A program made the position numbers and the translations under genes. Below are positions 1 to 14,712 of a stretch of DNA of 28,990 nt, in pieces. The first letter of the stretch is position 1. Every line of letters starts with the position of its first letter. Origin of the DNA: Azolla pinnata. Lineage: Eukaryota; Streptophyta; Polypodiopsida; Salviniales; Salviniaceae. The stretch is taken from positions 457 to 29,446 of the forward strand of contig JBBBWG010004636.1 in the NCBI GenBank assembly GCA_037176905.1. Reading direction: 5' to 3'. The notes below the pieces were generated by a model that was not told where the DNA came from, did not search any database, and saw only the letters and a program-made list of their open reading frames with translations.

Positions 1-184
1 ATAATGTAAGACCACATGGGATAGTTGGTCCCATCAAGCTTATCTTCAGCTTGAAGCATACCAAACAAGTTGTTGCTCACAATTGTTTTGCAACTAAAAC
101 ATGTTTCATAATGTAAGACCACATGGGATAGTTGGTCCCATCAAGCTTATCTTCAGCTTGAAGCATACCAAACAAGTTGTTGCT
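1..184. repeat. 107-bp tandem duplication inside copia gag
   Basis: Positions 1-77 recur without any mismatch that I can see at 108-184, so the unit period is 107 bp. The left end of the first unit lies outside the window, so there may be more copies. The perfect match suggests a recent event. In a short-read assembly it could also be an artefact. Confidence 0.9.
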
Positions 185-190
185 TGCCAT
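1..190 (-). pseudogene. Disrupted copia gag N-terminus
   Basis: Translation on the minus strand from the ATG at 190-188 gives MASNNLFGMLQ, then the copia signature KLDGTNYPMWSY, and reaches a TGA at 79-77 after 37 codons. The stop lies at the junction of a 107-bp tandem duplication, where the gag start repeats in another frame (107 is not a multiple of three). Gag normally forms the virus-like particle shell; this copy could make only a short stub. Confidence 0.8.
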
Positions 191-427
191 CTTATAAAAG
201 AACTCAAAAGCAGTAGAATATAGATAAAAACAAAGCTGAAAACCGAAATCAAACACAGCTATTTTGACTGCATGAATGGCTTCGGAAGGGGGGTTTTACC
301 CTATGACGCCTAGCGAGGATGTTTTCCGAGTGTTGAAATTCCAACTTCTCCAATCCGATAGCAGTTTCCACTACTAAGTACCGCGCAAAAACCGAAGCTC
401 ACAAAATCGGCTGAGATGGAGTTGAAG

Positions 428-442
428 CTGGCTCTGATACCA
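428..442 (-). other. Primer binding site for initiator-Met tRNA
   Basis: The minus strand reads TGGTATCAGAGCCAG. This complements the 3' end of plant initiator methionine tRNA, the usual primer of plant Ty1-copia elements. One base separates it from the LTR end, as is normal. It sets both the element class and its orientation. Confidence 0.9.
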
Positions 443-443
443 T

Positions 444-761
444 TGTTAGGTGTGTGAGAGAGTGAGGAATCACAGATGGAAGCACACACAAGCGTGGAGA
501 AGGAAGATCACAAGAAGAAGTAGAAAGAGGATGGTTGAAAGAGCTCCCTGCTCTATTAAGATGAACTATGATAGTATATGTGAAGTATATACATATGTAA
601 AACCCTAAACTCCCTAAGTACTACATACTACCACACCTGAGTATATCAGGTATATGTGGTTACATGGGGAAAAAACCTCTAGCTAGATCTAGAGTAAAAA
701 GTGCCCATGTATAGGGAAACGTTTCACGTCAAAGCTACTCGAGGGACACATAAGTGTAACA
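444..761 (-). repeat. Copia LTR, about 318 bp
   Basis: On the plus strand the block opens with TGTTAGGTGTG directly beside the primer binding site and closes with AAGTGTAACA, giving the expected 5'-TG...CA-3' and a 5-bp terminal inverted repeat (TGTTA/TAACA). By orientation it is the 5' LTR of a minus-strand element, so it should hold the element's promoter and polyadenylation signals. The inner end is fixed by the primer binding site. The outer end at 761 is inferred only from the inverted repeat. Confidence 0.75.
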
Positions 762-1139
762 TAGAATTGGGAGATTCGTAGGATGAGAAAGGGCAAGACA
801 ATGAAAGAATAGGTCAAAGTGAAACTTATAGGACTATTTAAAAAAAAGTGGATCATTGACCCTCCCCTTGCAAAGCTATCAAAAGAGGCAAAGGTGTATC
901 TAGATATTCGAAAGTAAAGCTCTTCAGTGCGTTAACTTGGAATCAGGAAAGAACATTCCACTATTTCAATAAAACACAAGTTTGGATAGAAAAATACTAA
1001 TGAAAAGCAATAAAAAAGCTCTCGCAACATGGAAAAACTAGACACACTATGGTATTTGCTATGTCCTTCAATTAAAATTTTGGATTGGTTTTTGAAAGAC
1101 AATATGTGAGGAAAATGTTGTTATTACAATGGTTATTAT
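762..1139. other. Unassigned AT-rich DNA between the copia LTR and the LINE relic
   Basis: No open frame, RNA gene or terminal repeat was recognised. It may be a decayed upstream part of the LINE that follows, but I could find no reverse transcriptase motif in it. Confidence 0.4.
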
Positions 1140-2191
1140 TATATAAAGCCATTGTAGTGGGTGAGTGAGCAAGCAAGGTATGATTTCACTCAAATTGTTG
1201 GAGATGTGGAGGGGTAATCAAATCTCAATTACATTGTTTTTGGGAATGTCCTGGTGCTCAACAAGTTTTTGCAACAATATTAAGATTAATGGCAACCTTC
1301 AGCAAAGATTGTACTATTACGTAGGGGTCAGTAGTATGGTTTTCATTGAATTCCCTTTACTTAGAAAATATAAAACTGATCAACCTAATCTTTATTGGAA
1401 TATTAGGCAGGAGAGAATCATCGCAAACCTACAAGGAGGAAATCTCAATCAAGAGACAACTCTAGACGAGTATTGGGAACTGATCAGCAATATTACAATC
1501 TGGTTTATATGGCGCGATAGATGTACACACGTTTTTTATGGTGTAAATATTCCTCCTAAAGAGATAGTGAAAAGCATATGAAAAGAACTTTGTCTCACAC
1601 TTACGAGTCAATATCAATCATTGAAGGAGCATTCAACATTATGCATTGTACTTCAAAAAAGTGTTTGCAAGTGTGGGCTGCTAACAAATTGTTGAAGTTG
1701 ACATCTTGTGTTACAAATGGAAATACACACCCACCTCGTTGGTTGTTTCCAGAGAATGGGGAAAGCTACATAAGAAGGGATTGTCAGGTATTGACATAAA
1801 AGCAATACAAAGGAAGTGTAGGGAATTGGATTGGAGGCACGTGTGTTCTTTTCTATCTTCTTGTTTTGTCTCCCTTATATGCATGCTACAAGTCCTTGTA
1901 TAACTTTGCTAAAGGATGTACTGGCTTTGAGGCATGTAAATGGAAGTAACTATACTTCCACCCTAAACATTGGTAAATGTTTTTACTAATGAAGCATCGA
2001 ATTTTGGGGAAAAAATAACCACCTCCTTGGCTTTTGTTCCGCCGAGGCTAAGCAAAAGGTAATTGGTTTATAGTATCATTGTTTTCTTGGTAAGTAGCTA
2101 GTGAATTGTATCACCTGAATGCAGGTCCACGATTGACATTATTTAATACTAATGAAAGGATCTTTATTCAAAGAAAAAAAGAAAAAAAGAT
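1140..2191 (+). pseudogene. Decayed LINE (non-LTR retrotransposon) 3' portion
   Basis: Around 1205-1290 one frame reads a zinc-knuckle-like string ending HCFWECPGAQQVFATI, which is typical of the region after reverse transcriptase in plant LINE-derived proteins. About 200 bp further, in another frame (1165-1581 reading), comes DEYWELISNITIWFIWRDRC followed by a stretch ending PPKEIVKSI, again a common plant LINE tail. Frame changes and stops show that it is dead. An A-rich run near 2171-2191 may be the poly(A) tail. The 5' limit and the tail are uncertain; the family call rests on motif recognition only. Confidence 0.6.
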
Positions 2192-2246
2192 ATGTTAACG
2201 TTTTCTTAGGCCAATATTTGTTCCTTTTCTTGGTAAGTAGCTAGTG
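2082..2246 (+). repeat. Short direct repeat pair, 22 bp
   Basis: A 22-bp string (ttttcttggtaagtag plus ctagtg) occurs at 2082-2103 and again at 2225-2246. The first copy sits before the A-rich run of the LINE relic and the second after it. This may be a local duplication, or the remains of a duplicated target around an insertion. Confidence 0.55.
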
Positions 2247-2249
2247 CAT

Positions 2250-3522
2250 TGTCAGCTCATATCATGGGCCTATAGAAAAAACCAAATCAGTGCACCCAAT
2301 TTTCTTTTACAACCTTTATCATCCAAAAACAAGGCATAAGGAGTTGCCTAACCTTCTAAGAAGTTGTTGGATCCGGAGCATTGTGCTCCTTTCAGCACAC
2401 ATTAAAAAAGAAAGGAAATGGAGGGTTCCACGGTCCATCACTCCCGGCATTCGACACACTTCTGTTCATATCATGGTGCCCTGCGTATTTTCCATGTGAA
2501 GTGCAATCTGATGAACAGAATCGTGTCGATCGTAGTTATAAAGTCAATGCCCATTTTGCTTCTTTTGACATTCAGTATTTGCTGATACAATGAACTCGAA
2601 ATTGGTGAAGCCCATTTCCAGTCCCTGTAATATACCATCTCCAGCAAGCAAACCATCCTTTCATCGAATCAAGCTTGACAAACAGTTGATAATTTCACCA
2701 GCAAATGCAACAGAATTCACTATTATATCAAACAATTCATGCAAACAAGATTAGCTGTTTCCCGACACCTCAGGGTATGTTGACAAGAAAGACCAGGTAA
2801 TCTAATCTATGCCCATGTAATGCTCTATGGCATCTAATCCCATTCTTTCCACACTTCCTGAAAATTAGAGTGTTATGCAATCTTTGATGTCATTCAGATG
2901 CCATTTGTGAGTGAGAGATAACCATTCACCTTGAAGTTTAATTCATGCACACTAGTTTTATCATTTTAGTCTTAACTCTCCTCTTAATCAATTGGACAGT
3001 CTTTTCAATTGAGTACTCAACAAGAGTATTGAAATGGCTATCTTAACTACTCAACTGAAAGATATCAAAGCAAATTGAGCAGCTGTTGTCAACTGGAGAG
3101 TCTTTTTAGAAGTTCCGATTACTGTATACCATGCTTTCCATTACACATTGTAATCTTCAGAACCATAAATGGTCTCAACAATACTTCTTGCAGTTAATGT
3201 CAATGGAAGAAGATCAACAGATGAAGGGAAAAAACACATCCTTCCAAATTAAACCCCTTTTTGATTTTTCATTTGTATATATTTATATAAAGGACGTTAT
3301 AATACAAAAGCATGCACCAATGAAAATAGTGCATAAATTCAGATTTGTTAGTTACCTAACACCAAATAGCCTCCAAAAAATATTGTTAGGAAATAACCAG
3401 TATATATATTTATATAGATAGATATATATATAAGAACAGCCTTGATGGAGTCTTCTTTCCAATAGTTTTTTACTTCACACCTTAATGAAGATATATAGGT
3501 TAGTACTATTGACACTAGGGTT
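2250..3522. other. Region downstream of the MAP kinase, including its likely 3'UTR
   Basis: The MAP kinase stop codon is at 3525-3523 on the minus strand, so its 3'UTR should occupy some of 3100-3522. No single polyadenylation signal stands out. AT microsatellite sequence lies at about 3402-3432. The rest holds only short, composition-driven reading frames and a small perfect hairpin (GGAGCA-TTG-TGCTCC, 2375-2389). No gene was recognised. Confidence 0.5.
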
Positions 3523-9052
<5,530 letters not shown>

Positions 9053-10640
9053 TTACCAATCTTATATGTATACAACCAAGCTTCTTGACCTTCTCAAGGA
9101 GAGAAACTTGGATACCCTGCAACCACAGACTTGTCATCGAATCTTACATCCCCCGTTTCCATCCTTGCCCTTCTCCATGTGCTAGTCTATATAAAGGTTT
9201 CTTGATTCCTTTGGATGTAGAGATGGGGATGCATTCAAAGACCAGGCTTCTCATCGTAGCATTGAGCTATCCAGAATTTCACCCGCCTAGTCTGTATACA
9301 TGAATAATAAAGGGTTTCTTGATGTATTTCAACCTTCAAAGCGCCACCACATCTTTGCCTTGGATGTGATGGTACCTGGAGGATGACCTACTGCTTCTTG
9401 CGCCCTATTGTGTGTTATGTATGGACTCTCTTTTGTTCCGCTTGCTATTAGATGGAAGAGAAATGGAGATATTTGGATTGATTGTAGATCTATCTGATTT
9501 GAAGCGAGTCTGAGCAATTCTGCACCTCAGTGATATGGAAGGTGAAGCATTAGCTGTGTTGTCAATCTGTTGGGAGAGCTCGAAACAGATCCTTTCTTTG
9601 TAAAGTCTGAAGCATCAGCTGTGTGGGGTTTCATTCAGCATTGCTCTAAGATCGATATCAATGTGATGGCAGACTCTATCTCCTTCTATCCTGTAGAGCA
9701 GATATTCAACCTCCTTCCGGGATGAATGGCAAACAAGTTGAAGGGGGGGGAGAGCAGAAACCCTATTTCTTCTCATTGGGGTATATGAGAATGTATGTAT
9801 GTATTAGATGGCTGGATTCAAAGTTTTCTGTGCTGTTCCATCGCCATGACTATATATCTATTGCTTTCTCTGTAAAGAACAAAGAAAACAGAAATCTGCA
9901 GAGACGGAGACAGAGGAGAGAGAGAGAGAGAGAACGAGGGGAGACCAAAGAGAAAGAGTTATTATATTATGTAATGGGACCCGTTACCTAACGGGGAGGA
10001 ACAGAAGAAGAAGAAGAAGAAGAAGAAGAAAGGAAGAAGGAAATTCTCTTCTCTCTTCCCACAGTTTACAAGATGAGAGAGAGAGAGAGAAACAGACGGT
10101 TGTTAAGCTTCAAACCCTCTCAAGCATCTCTCTCTTCGCCCCTAGGGTTTCTGTCTCTCAGGGTCTCCTCCTTCTCTCCCTCTCTGTCTCTCTAGAGTCT
10201 ACAGCTACCTGCTGCCCACGCGAAACGAAAAGGGTGGGAAAGAGATACAGAGGCCTGCCTGCTTTCTTTCTTTAATGGCGATGGCGATGGCGATGCTGGC
10301 AGGTCCTACCAGGGCGGGAAAGAGAGCGCGCGCGCCCGCGAGAGGGAGAGGGAGAGAGAGAGAGAGAATCATTCGATTCCCCAGAAAGAAGAAGAGACAG
10401 ACAGATCTGTGGGTTCCAGATGAAATCCTTCTCTCTCCCTCTCTCTCTCTCCCTCTCTCTCTCTCCCTCTGTCTCTCCTCTCTTTCTTCTGTCTGAGCTC
10501 ACCTTCTCCTTCGTCGTCGTCCTCGTCTTCTTCGTCTTCTTCTTCTTTCGCTGCTGCAGAGGAAGAGCTCCAGAGCTTTTCCTGCACCTCACGTGAAAGC
10601 AGTGTCTGTTGCAAAAGAAAGTTTGAAATGTGGATCAGAT
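9053..10640 (-). promoter_or_regulatory. Likely 5'UTR, leader intron and core promoter of the MAP kinase
   Basis: On the minus strand a good acceptor (GGTTGCAG|GGTATCC, AG at 9118-9117) lies 64 bp before the ATG, and a strong donor (GAGAAG|GTGAGC, GT at 10502-10501) lies about 1.4 kb further upstream. This suggests a 5'UTR intron of about 1386 bp and a first leader exon near 10503-10620. The region is crowded with GA, GAA and GAGGGA tracts (9914-9933, 10013-10030, 10340-10367, 10430-10485), which are common in plant leaders and promoters. No clear TATA box was seen. The small open frames here are low-complexity shadows. Transcript data would be needed to place the start site. Confidence 0.45.
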
Positions 10641-10649
10641 GTCACGAAG

Positions 10650-10712
10650 AGGAACATGAGTATCATCACTATCATCACTATCATCACCATCATCATCATC
10701 ATCATCATCATG
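10650..10712. repeat. ATC/CAT trinucleotide microsatellite
   Basis: An imperfect (ATC)n array, with a pure (CAT)n core at about 10683-10711, just beyond the presumed MAP kinase leader. It passes into GATGGTGA-type repeats that continue to about 10850. Confidence 0.85.
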
Positions 10713-10859
10713 GTGAGGATGGTGACGATGGTGACGATGAAGATGGTGGTGAAGATGATGAAATGATGAGGATCATGAAGAGCTGGAGGAGGAAGATGGT
10801 GAGGATGATTGAGATTGTCAATGATCATGATGAGCATTGTCAATGAGCGTGATGATCGT

Positions 10860-11230
10860 GATGAGGATGTCGATTATGATGATGTTGTCGTTGTTGTCGT
10901 GCAGCTTCAGCTGCTTCTGCACGCAGCATGCATGCATGAGAAGGCGAGAGAGAGCATCTGACTTCGATCGTCCGATCAGGCCCAGGCATTGCTTGCCACC
11001 AGAAAAAGATGGCGAGAAGATGGTGATGAAGTGAATGAGGATGAGCATGTGGATGGTGAGGATGGTGATGATGGGGATGATGATGATGATGGTGATAATG
11101 ATGTCAATGCGGTTGCTGTCTTTGTTGCCACTACATAGTTTCAGCTGCTTTTGCCCATAGCATACATGCATGAGAAGGCAAGAGAGCATCTCACATCGAT
11201 CGCCCGATCAGGTCGTTGTGTTGGTTGCCC
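10860..11230. repeat. Two-unit diverged minisatellite with GATG-rich spacers
   Basis: A segment of about 95 bp at 10901-10998 (TCAGCTGCTT, GCATGCATGAGAAGGC, GAGAGCATCT, CGATCAGG) recurs in diverged form at 11137-11230, a period of about 236 bp. The space between and before the units is GATGATG-rich. Both units hold near-palindromic TGCATGCA and CGATCG cores. Neither strand has a credible protein; the His/Asp- or Ile-rich translations simply mirror the triplets. Confidence 0.75.
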
Positions 11231-11552
11231 ATAGAAGAACATGGCTCAGCTCAGTGCAGCTTTGTGCATGCCCAGGTGGATGGTTGATGTGAGTAGCTAG
11301 GAAAATACATCCTTCAACTTAAAAAACATAGAGAGAGTTTGTCAAAGGATCTTGGCTTTGGCACTTGCCCAATGCACTGCTTGGTTGCAAGTTGAAGAAG
11401 ATGATTTCAATGCTCATATATATATTGTAATTTGTATGTAAGGTTTGGTTCACACCGAAGAATGAAACTCTGTATTTTGAATGGAGCTCCTCGCTAACTA
11501 GCACTCTGAAAGAAAAGCCTGCAAGAAGCGGCAAGAATGTGTCTGATCATAG

Positions 11553-11585
<33 letters not shown>

Positions 11586-13139
11586 CTTTCTAGGCCTCGA
11601 ACGGCTACCTCGGATTCCTCAATGCAGTTGCCAAATCTCTAACCATCCCTCCTCCAACCCCATGTCCATTTCATGTCGTGGAGCAACTAGTGGTTAGTCA
11701 ATCAGCTGGCTCATTAGTTAATATACAGCTTTTGTTCCATCGATGGATGATTTGATGTACCATAAATCAATGTTTCTTGTCATAGAGAACAAGGGAGCAT
11801 CTGTCCGTCTGGTTCCAACTGTAGAATCTTGCAGAAAGGAAAAAGTCATGGGACCAAGGTGCAAAAGTCAAATGCTGGGTCCGACAAATTTATCGTTGGC
11901 GATTGGAGGGATTGTGATCCAGTAGAGATTGGAGTAGATTTTAGAGCCTAACAGAAGTTGACACAAATCCAAAGAAAACAATGGATACCATGAATTATTT
12001 ATTGCTTTGGAAACTAGCAAATTGATGGTCGAGCCTAATCGATCGTATCACCATATTAATTGCATGTACAAAACTGTGATCAGTAAAAGCATGGCTCATA
12101 AACTGAAGCAATCAGTCAAAGAAAACACTCCCTCTTCTCTCATCGATTCGCACTCGACCACAAACTCAAACTCTGATGTTCCCTTCCTTTTGACTCGCAA
12201 AGCATTCTTTCATTAGTTATAAAAGGAATCCCAATTAATCTTTGCACTAGCTAACCAAGGGAATTCCAATTAAGTGTCATCAACTCATGTATGATATGTT
12301 AACATAGTTGGAACCATGATGTTATTGGATTCTTCTAACCATGGGCTTTCTTTCTGTACATGCATGATGTGGAGGTATTTGTGTAAATATACAAATAAAT
12401 TTACATGTACAATGTGTGTTGGTGGTGAAAGCATGAGGGTATCCAGAAGATTAGACAAACCCATCTAAGGTTTCCAAATTTGATAACTTCCCTTTTTGTT
12501 TTTTGAAAAGATCCTTCTATTAGTTATGTAAAGACAAATGCCTAAAAGCTACAAACACTACAATGTCACAACCTCAATACTGGGACATTATAATTAACTA
12601 CAGGAAGGGGGAAAAGGAATCCCTTTGCGACATGTTTTAGAATAATATTCATTTGATAGCTTCAGTTGGAAGTCAATGAATGGAGGTTCCAAAAAACTAG
12701 TTATCACAATTCCTCTTGACACTCTTGAAGCACAACGGAGGATGCGAATGGAATAGCAAAGGTCTATCTTCCCACCCCTAGTTTAAGACAAATCCAAACC
12801 CACATGATCATCCCAAGGTCTAGTAGTAGGATCTTCGTGACCCTAATGAGGATGCACACATGTGATACATTCAATGATGTTATAAGCAAATTCACATACG
12901 CTGATACATACAACTCCTGTGCACATGATGATCAGTGCTGATACTTTGCAGGATTTGGGAGAAGAGTCTCATGCGGAGACCTCGTATAAAAAACGGATAG
13001 AAAGGCGACTTTGATGTGTGTTCTAGAGGAGGGATCAAAGTATGTATAAGTATACGTAGGCTCAGCTCAGTGTACGTACTTGAATGTGATTTTACATAGT
13101 AGCAGTGCCCTTCTAGATTTGATCGATGCAAAAGTGAAG
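11231..13139. other. Intergenic DNA with no recognised gene
   Basis: Contains a (CT)n microsatellite at 11553-11584 and otherwise unremarkable AT-rich sequence. The short open frames have no recognisable motif, overlap each other on both strands and lack convincing splice partners. Confidence 0.5.
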
Positions 13140-13260
13140 GGGTAGTTTGAGAATTAGATGAAAGTGGAGGGCCATATATATACATATACATATATAAAAT
13201 AAAAATGAGGGTTACATGAAAATTGAGGGCAATAAATAAATAATGTTTCAGAATACATAG
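13140..13260 (+). repeat. AT-rich dispersed repeat, copy A
   Basis: Begins ggtagtttgagaatta, continues aaagtggagggc, then AT-rich sequence ending near gaatacatagttg. It matches copy B at 14580-14697 in order and spacing with many differences. The family is unknown; size and AT content suggest a MITE or other short non-autonomous element. Confidence 0.6.
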
Positions 13261-14390
13261 TTGTGTCTGCAACCAGGAAGACCTTGTGGCCAGGGGTAGT
13301 AAATAAACAAACAATTGAAAAAATAAATAGAGTGAGGGAAGTTGCTAATGAGAAACAAAATTTCTTGATGTTCACCTATAATGGGTCGTCTATGAGAAGC
13401 TGATATGCGATGGATATTCAATAAGGACCAACGATTCAGGTATGCAAGGAATTGGGAAGATAAATTTATTAATGAAATTTGGCATGCATGGGTTGTAATG
13501 CGTGTCAAGCTTGGAATATAAGAATGGGTCCAATAGGGAGGAGATCCTTCGACAACGACTAATTTGGAATCCACGAATTACCACCCAAGATGGATGCATG
13601 GTAGGAAATCACCTAATTAGAAAGGGGAAGTTTAGCAGCAAGTCCAAGTAAATCCTTCACTAAGTGGAGTTTGTTTTGCAACTCACCACAAGAGGAGTGG
13701 GATACATTTCTTAGACAATTAAGTGATGGTAGTATTATGTTTACAACTGTAGATACAACCCTTAGGCATTCTAACTTAAGCTTTCAATTGGATCACCAAT
13801 CAAAGTGGTCAGGTGGATTGGGTAGTGACAATAAGTTAAAACTAATAAAAGGGGAATGCTTGACTAGGTCAGAAGTCTTTTTTGAAGTCATGGATGTTAC
13901 ATGATTACTATGACTAATTCTAAGGACTCTAGATCTTTAAGGCATGGAATGGCAACAAGTAAGAATAGTAAGAATTCTTGGATACTTAGGGAAGAAGCGG
14001 TGTGTTGATTCATCTCCAAAAAGAGGTAACAAGATATTTGAAGTTATAGTCTTATGGAAATATGCCCTTAGTGTGTCTACAACGAGATCCTATTAAATTC
14101 ATGTGAAAGGATCCATACAAATCCCTTGACATATTGATTCCATTTTTTTCGTATACAATGAATTTGGGCAGGAGGATCTTGACAAGTCTTATGGAAGTTA
14201 TTCCAGCCTCGCCGAAATAAAGGTCGGTTTACACCCTTAAAGGTCGGTGTATGACAACATAAAAAGGGATTCAAAGACAACTATGAAGAAGTGCGAGAAC
14301 TTTCATCAAATATGGGATTATCTTCCTTTCTATTAATTAATACGTGTTGTTCATTGGAACTTTGCTCTGCCTACGTGGATCTTCCCCCCA
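13261..14390. other. Intergenic DNA with no recognised gene
   Basis: Between the two copies of the AT-rich repeat and before the telomeric block. A frame of 77 codons at 13671-13904 shows no family motif. I see no RNA gene or transposon terminus that I can defend. Confidence 0.4.
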
Positions 14391-14518
14391 CCAAGAGTAA
14401 TGTTAACCCTAAACCATAAACCCTAAACCCTAAACCCTGAACCCTAAACCCTAAACCCTAAACCCTAAACCCTAATGTTTAGTTATATAATTTAGCCCTC
14501 CAATGTAACCACTCTTGG
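14391..14518. repeat. Short imperfect inverted repeat enclosing the telomeric block
   Basis: CCAAGAGT at 14391-14398 is matched by its reverse complement ACTCTTGG at 14511-14518. The inner flanks are also partly complementary (taatgttaaccc against gttacattggaggg). This could be the termini of a small MITE that carries or captured telomeric repeats, or a chance pairing. No target-site duplication is obvious. Confidence 0.4.
14407..14475 (+). repeat. Interstitial telomeric repeat, (CCCTAAA) about 10 units
   Basis: Nine full 7-bp units and one partial unit of the plant telomere repeat CCCTAAA in head-to-tail order. Only two units vary (CCATAAA at 14414 and CCCTGAA at 14435). It lies between genes, about 240 bp before a start codon, so it is not a chromosome end. 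Blocks like this arise by repair of double-strand breaks with telomerase, by chromosome fusion or inside mobile elements. Short telo-box motifs also occur in plant promoters, but this block is much longer. Confidence 0.95.
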
Positions 14519-14579
14519 GGTATTTTATACTAATTATTGGATAAGTTAAAAAAAACAAGATAAAAAAAATAGAGAGAGA

Positions 14580-14697
14580 GGGTAGTTTGAGAATTAATGA
14601 AAGTGGAGGGCAGTAAATATATAAATAAATGAATAAATAAAAGTAAATAAAATAATTAAATAAGTGCAATAAATAAATAAAGCTTGAGAATAGAGGA
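14580..14697 (+). repeat. AT-rich dispersed repeat, copy B, next to a start codon
   Basis: Shares with copy A the opening ggtagtttgagaatta, the string aaagtggagggc and the tail caataaataaata, gagaata. It ends about 15 bp before the ATG of the next gene, so it may supply that gene's 5'UTR and core promoter (it contains repeated aataaata). Confidence 0.6.
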
Positions 14698-14712
14698 AGA
14701 GCTTTTGTGGTC

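Larger units (their letters stand above)
1..761 (-). mobile_element. 5' part of a Ty1-copia LTR retrotransposon (truncated by window edge)
   Basis: Read on the minus strand, the element runs from an LTR (761 to 444) through a primer binding site (442 to 428) and an untranslated leader to a gag start codon at 190-188, then leaves the window at position 1. The gag start contains KLDGTNYPMWSY, a hallmark of plant copia gag N-termini. The LTR has TGTTA/TAACA ends. Five bases beside the LTR (762-766, tagaa) would be one copy of the target-site duplication, but the other end is outside the window. The gag is broken by an in-frame TGA and a tandem duplication, so this copy is unlikely to be autonomous. 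Confidence 0.85.

Noticed and set aside
1..184. Repeat with spacer at the left edge that could suggest a CRISPR-like array.
   Set aside because: It is a two-copy 107-bp tandem duplication within a plant retrotransposon gag.
10275..10592. Open frames on both strands rich in Arg/Glu/Ser/Leu.
   Set aside because: They follow from GA/CT microsatellites in the presumed MAP kinase leader; no domain or codon pattern supports a protein.
10589..11189. His/Asp-rich and Ile/Met-rich open frames.
   Set aside because: They are translations of ATC/GATG triplet repeats on either strand.
12892..13599. Four overlapping minus-strand frames of 69-140 codons.
   Set aside because: They overlap in different frames, have no recognisable motif and cross the AT-rich repeat copy A.
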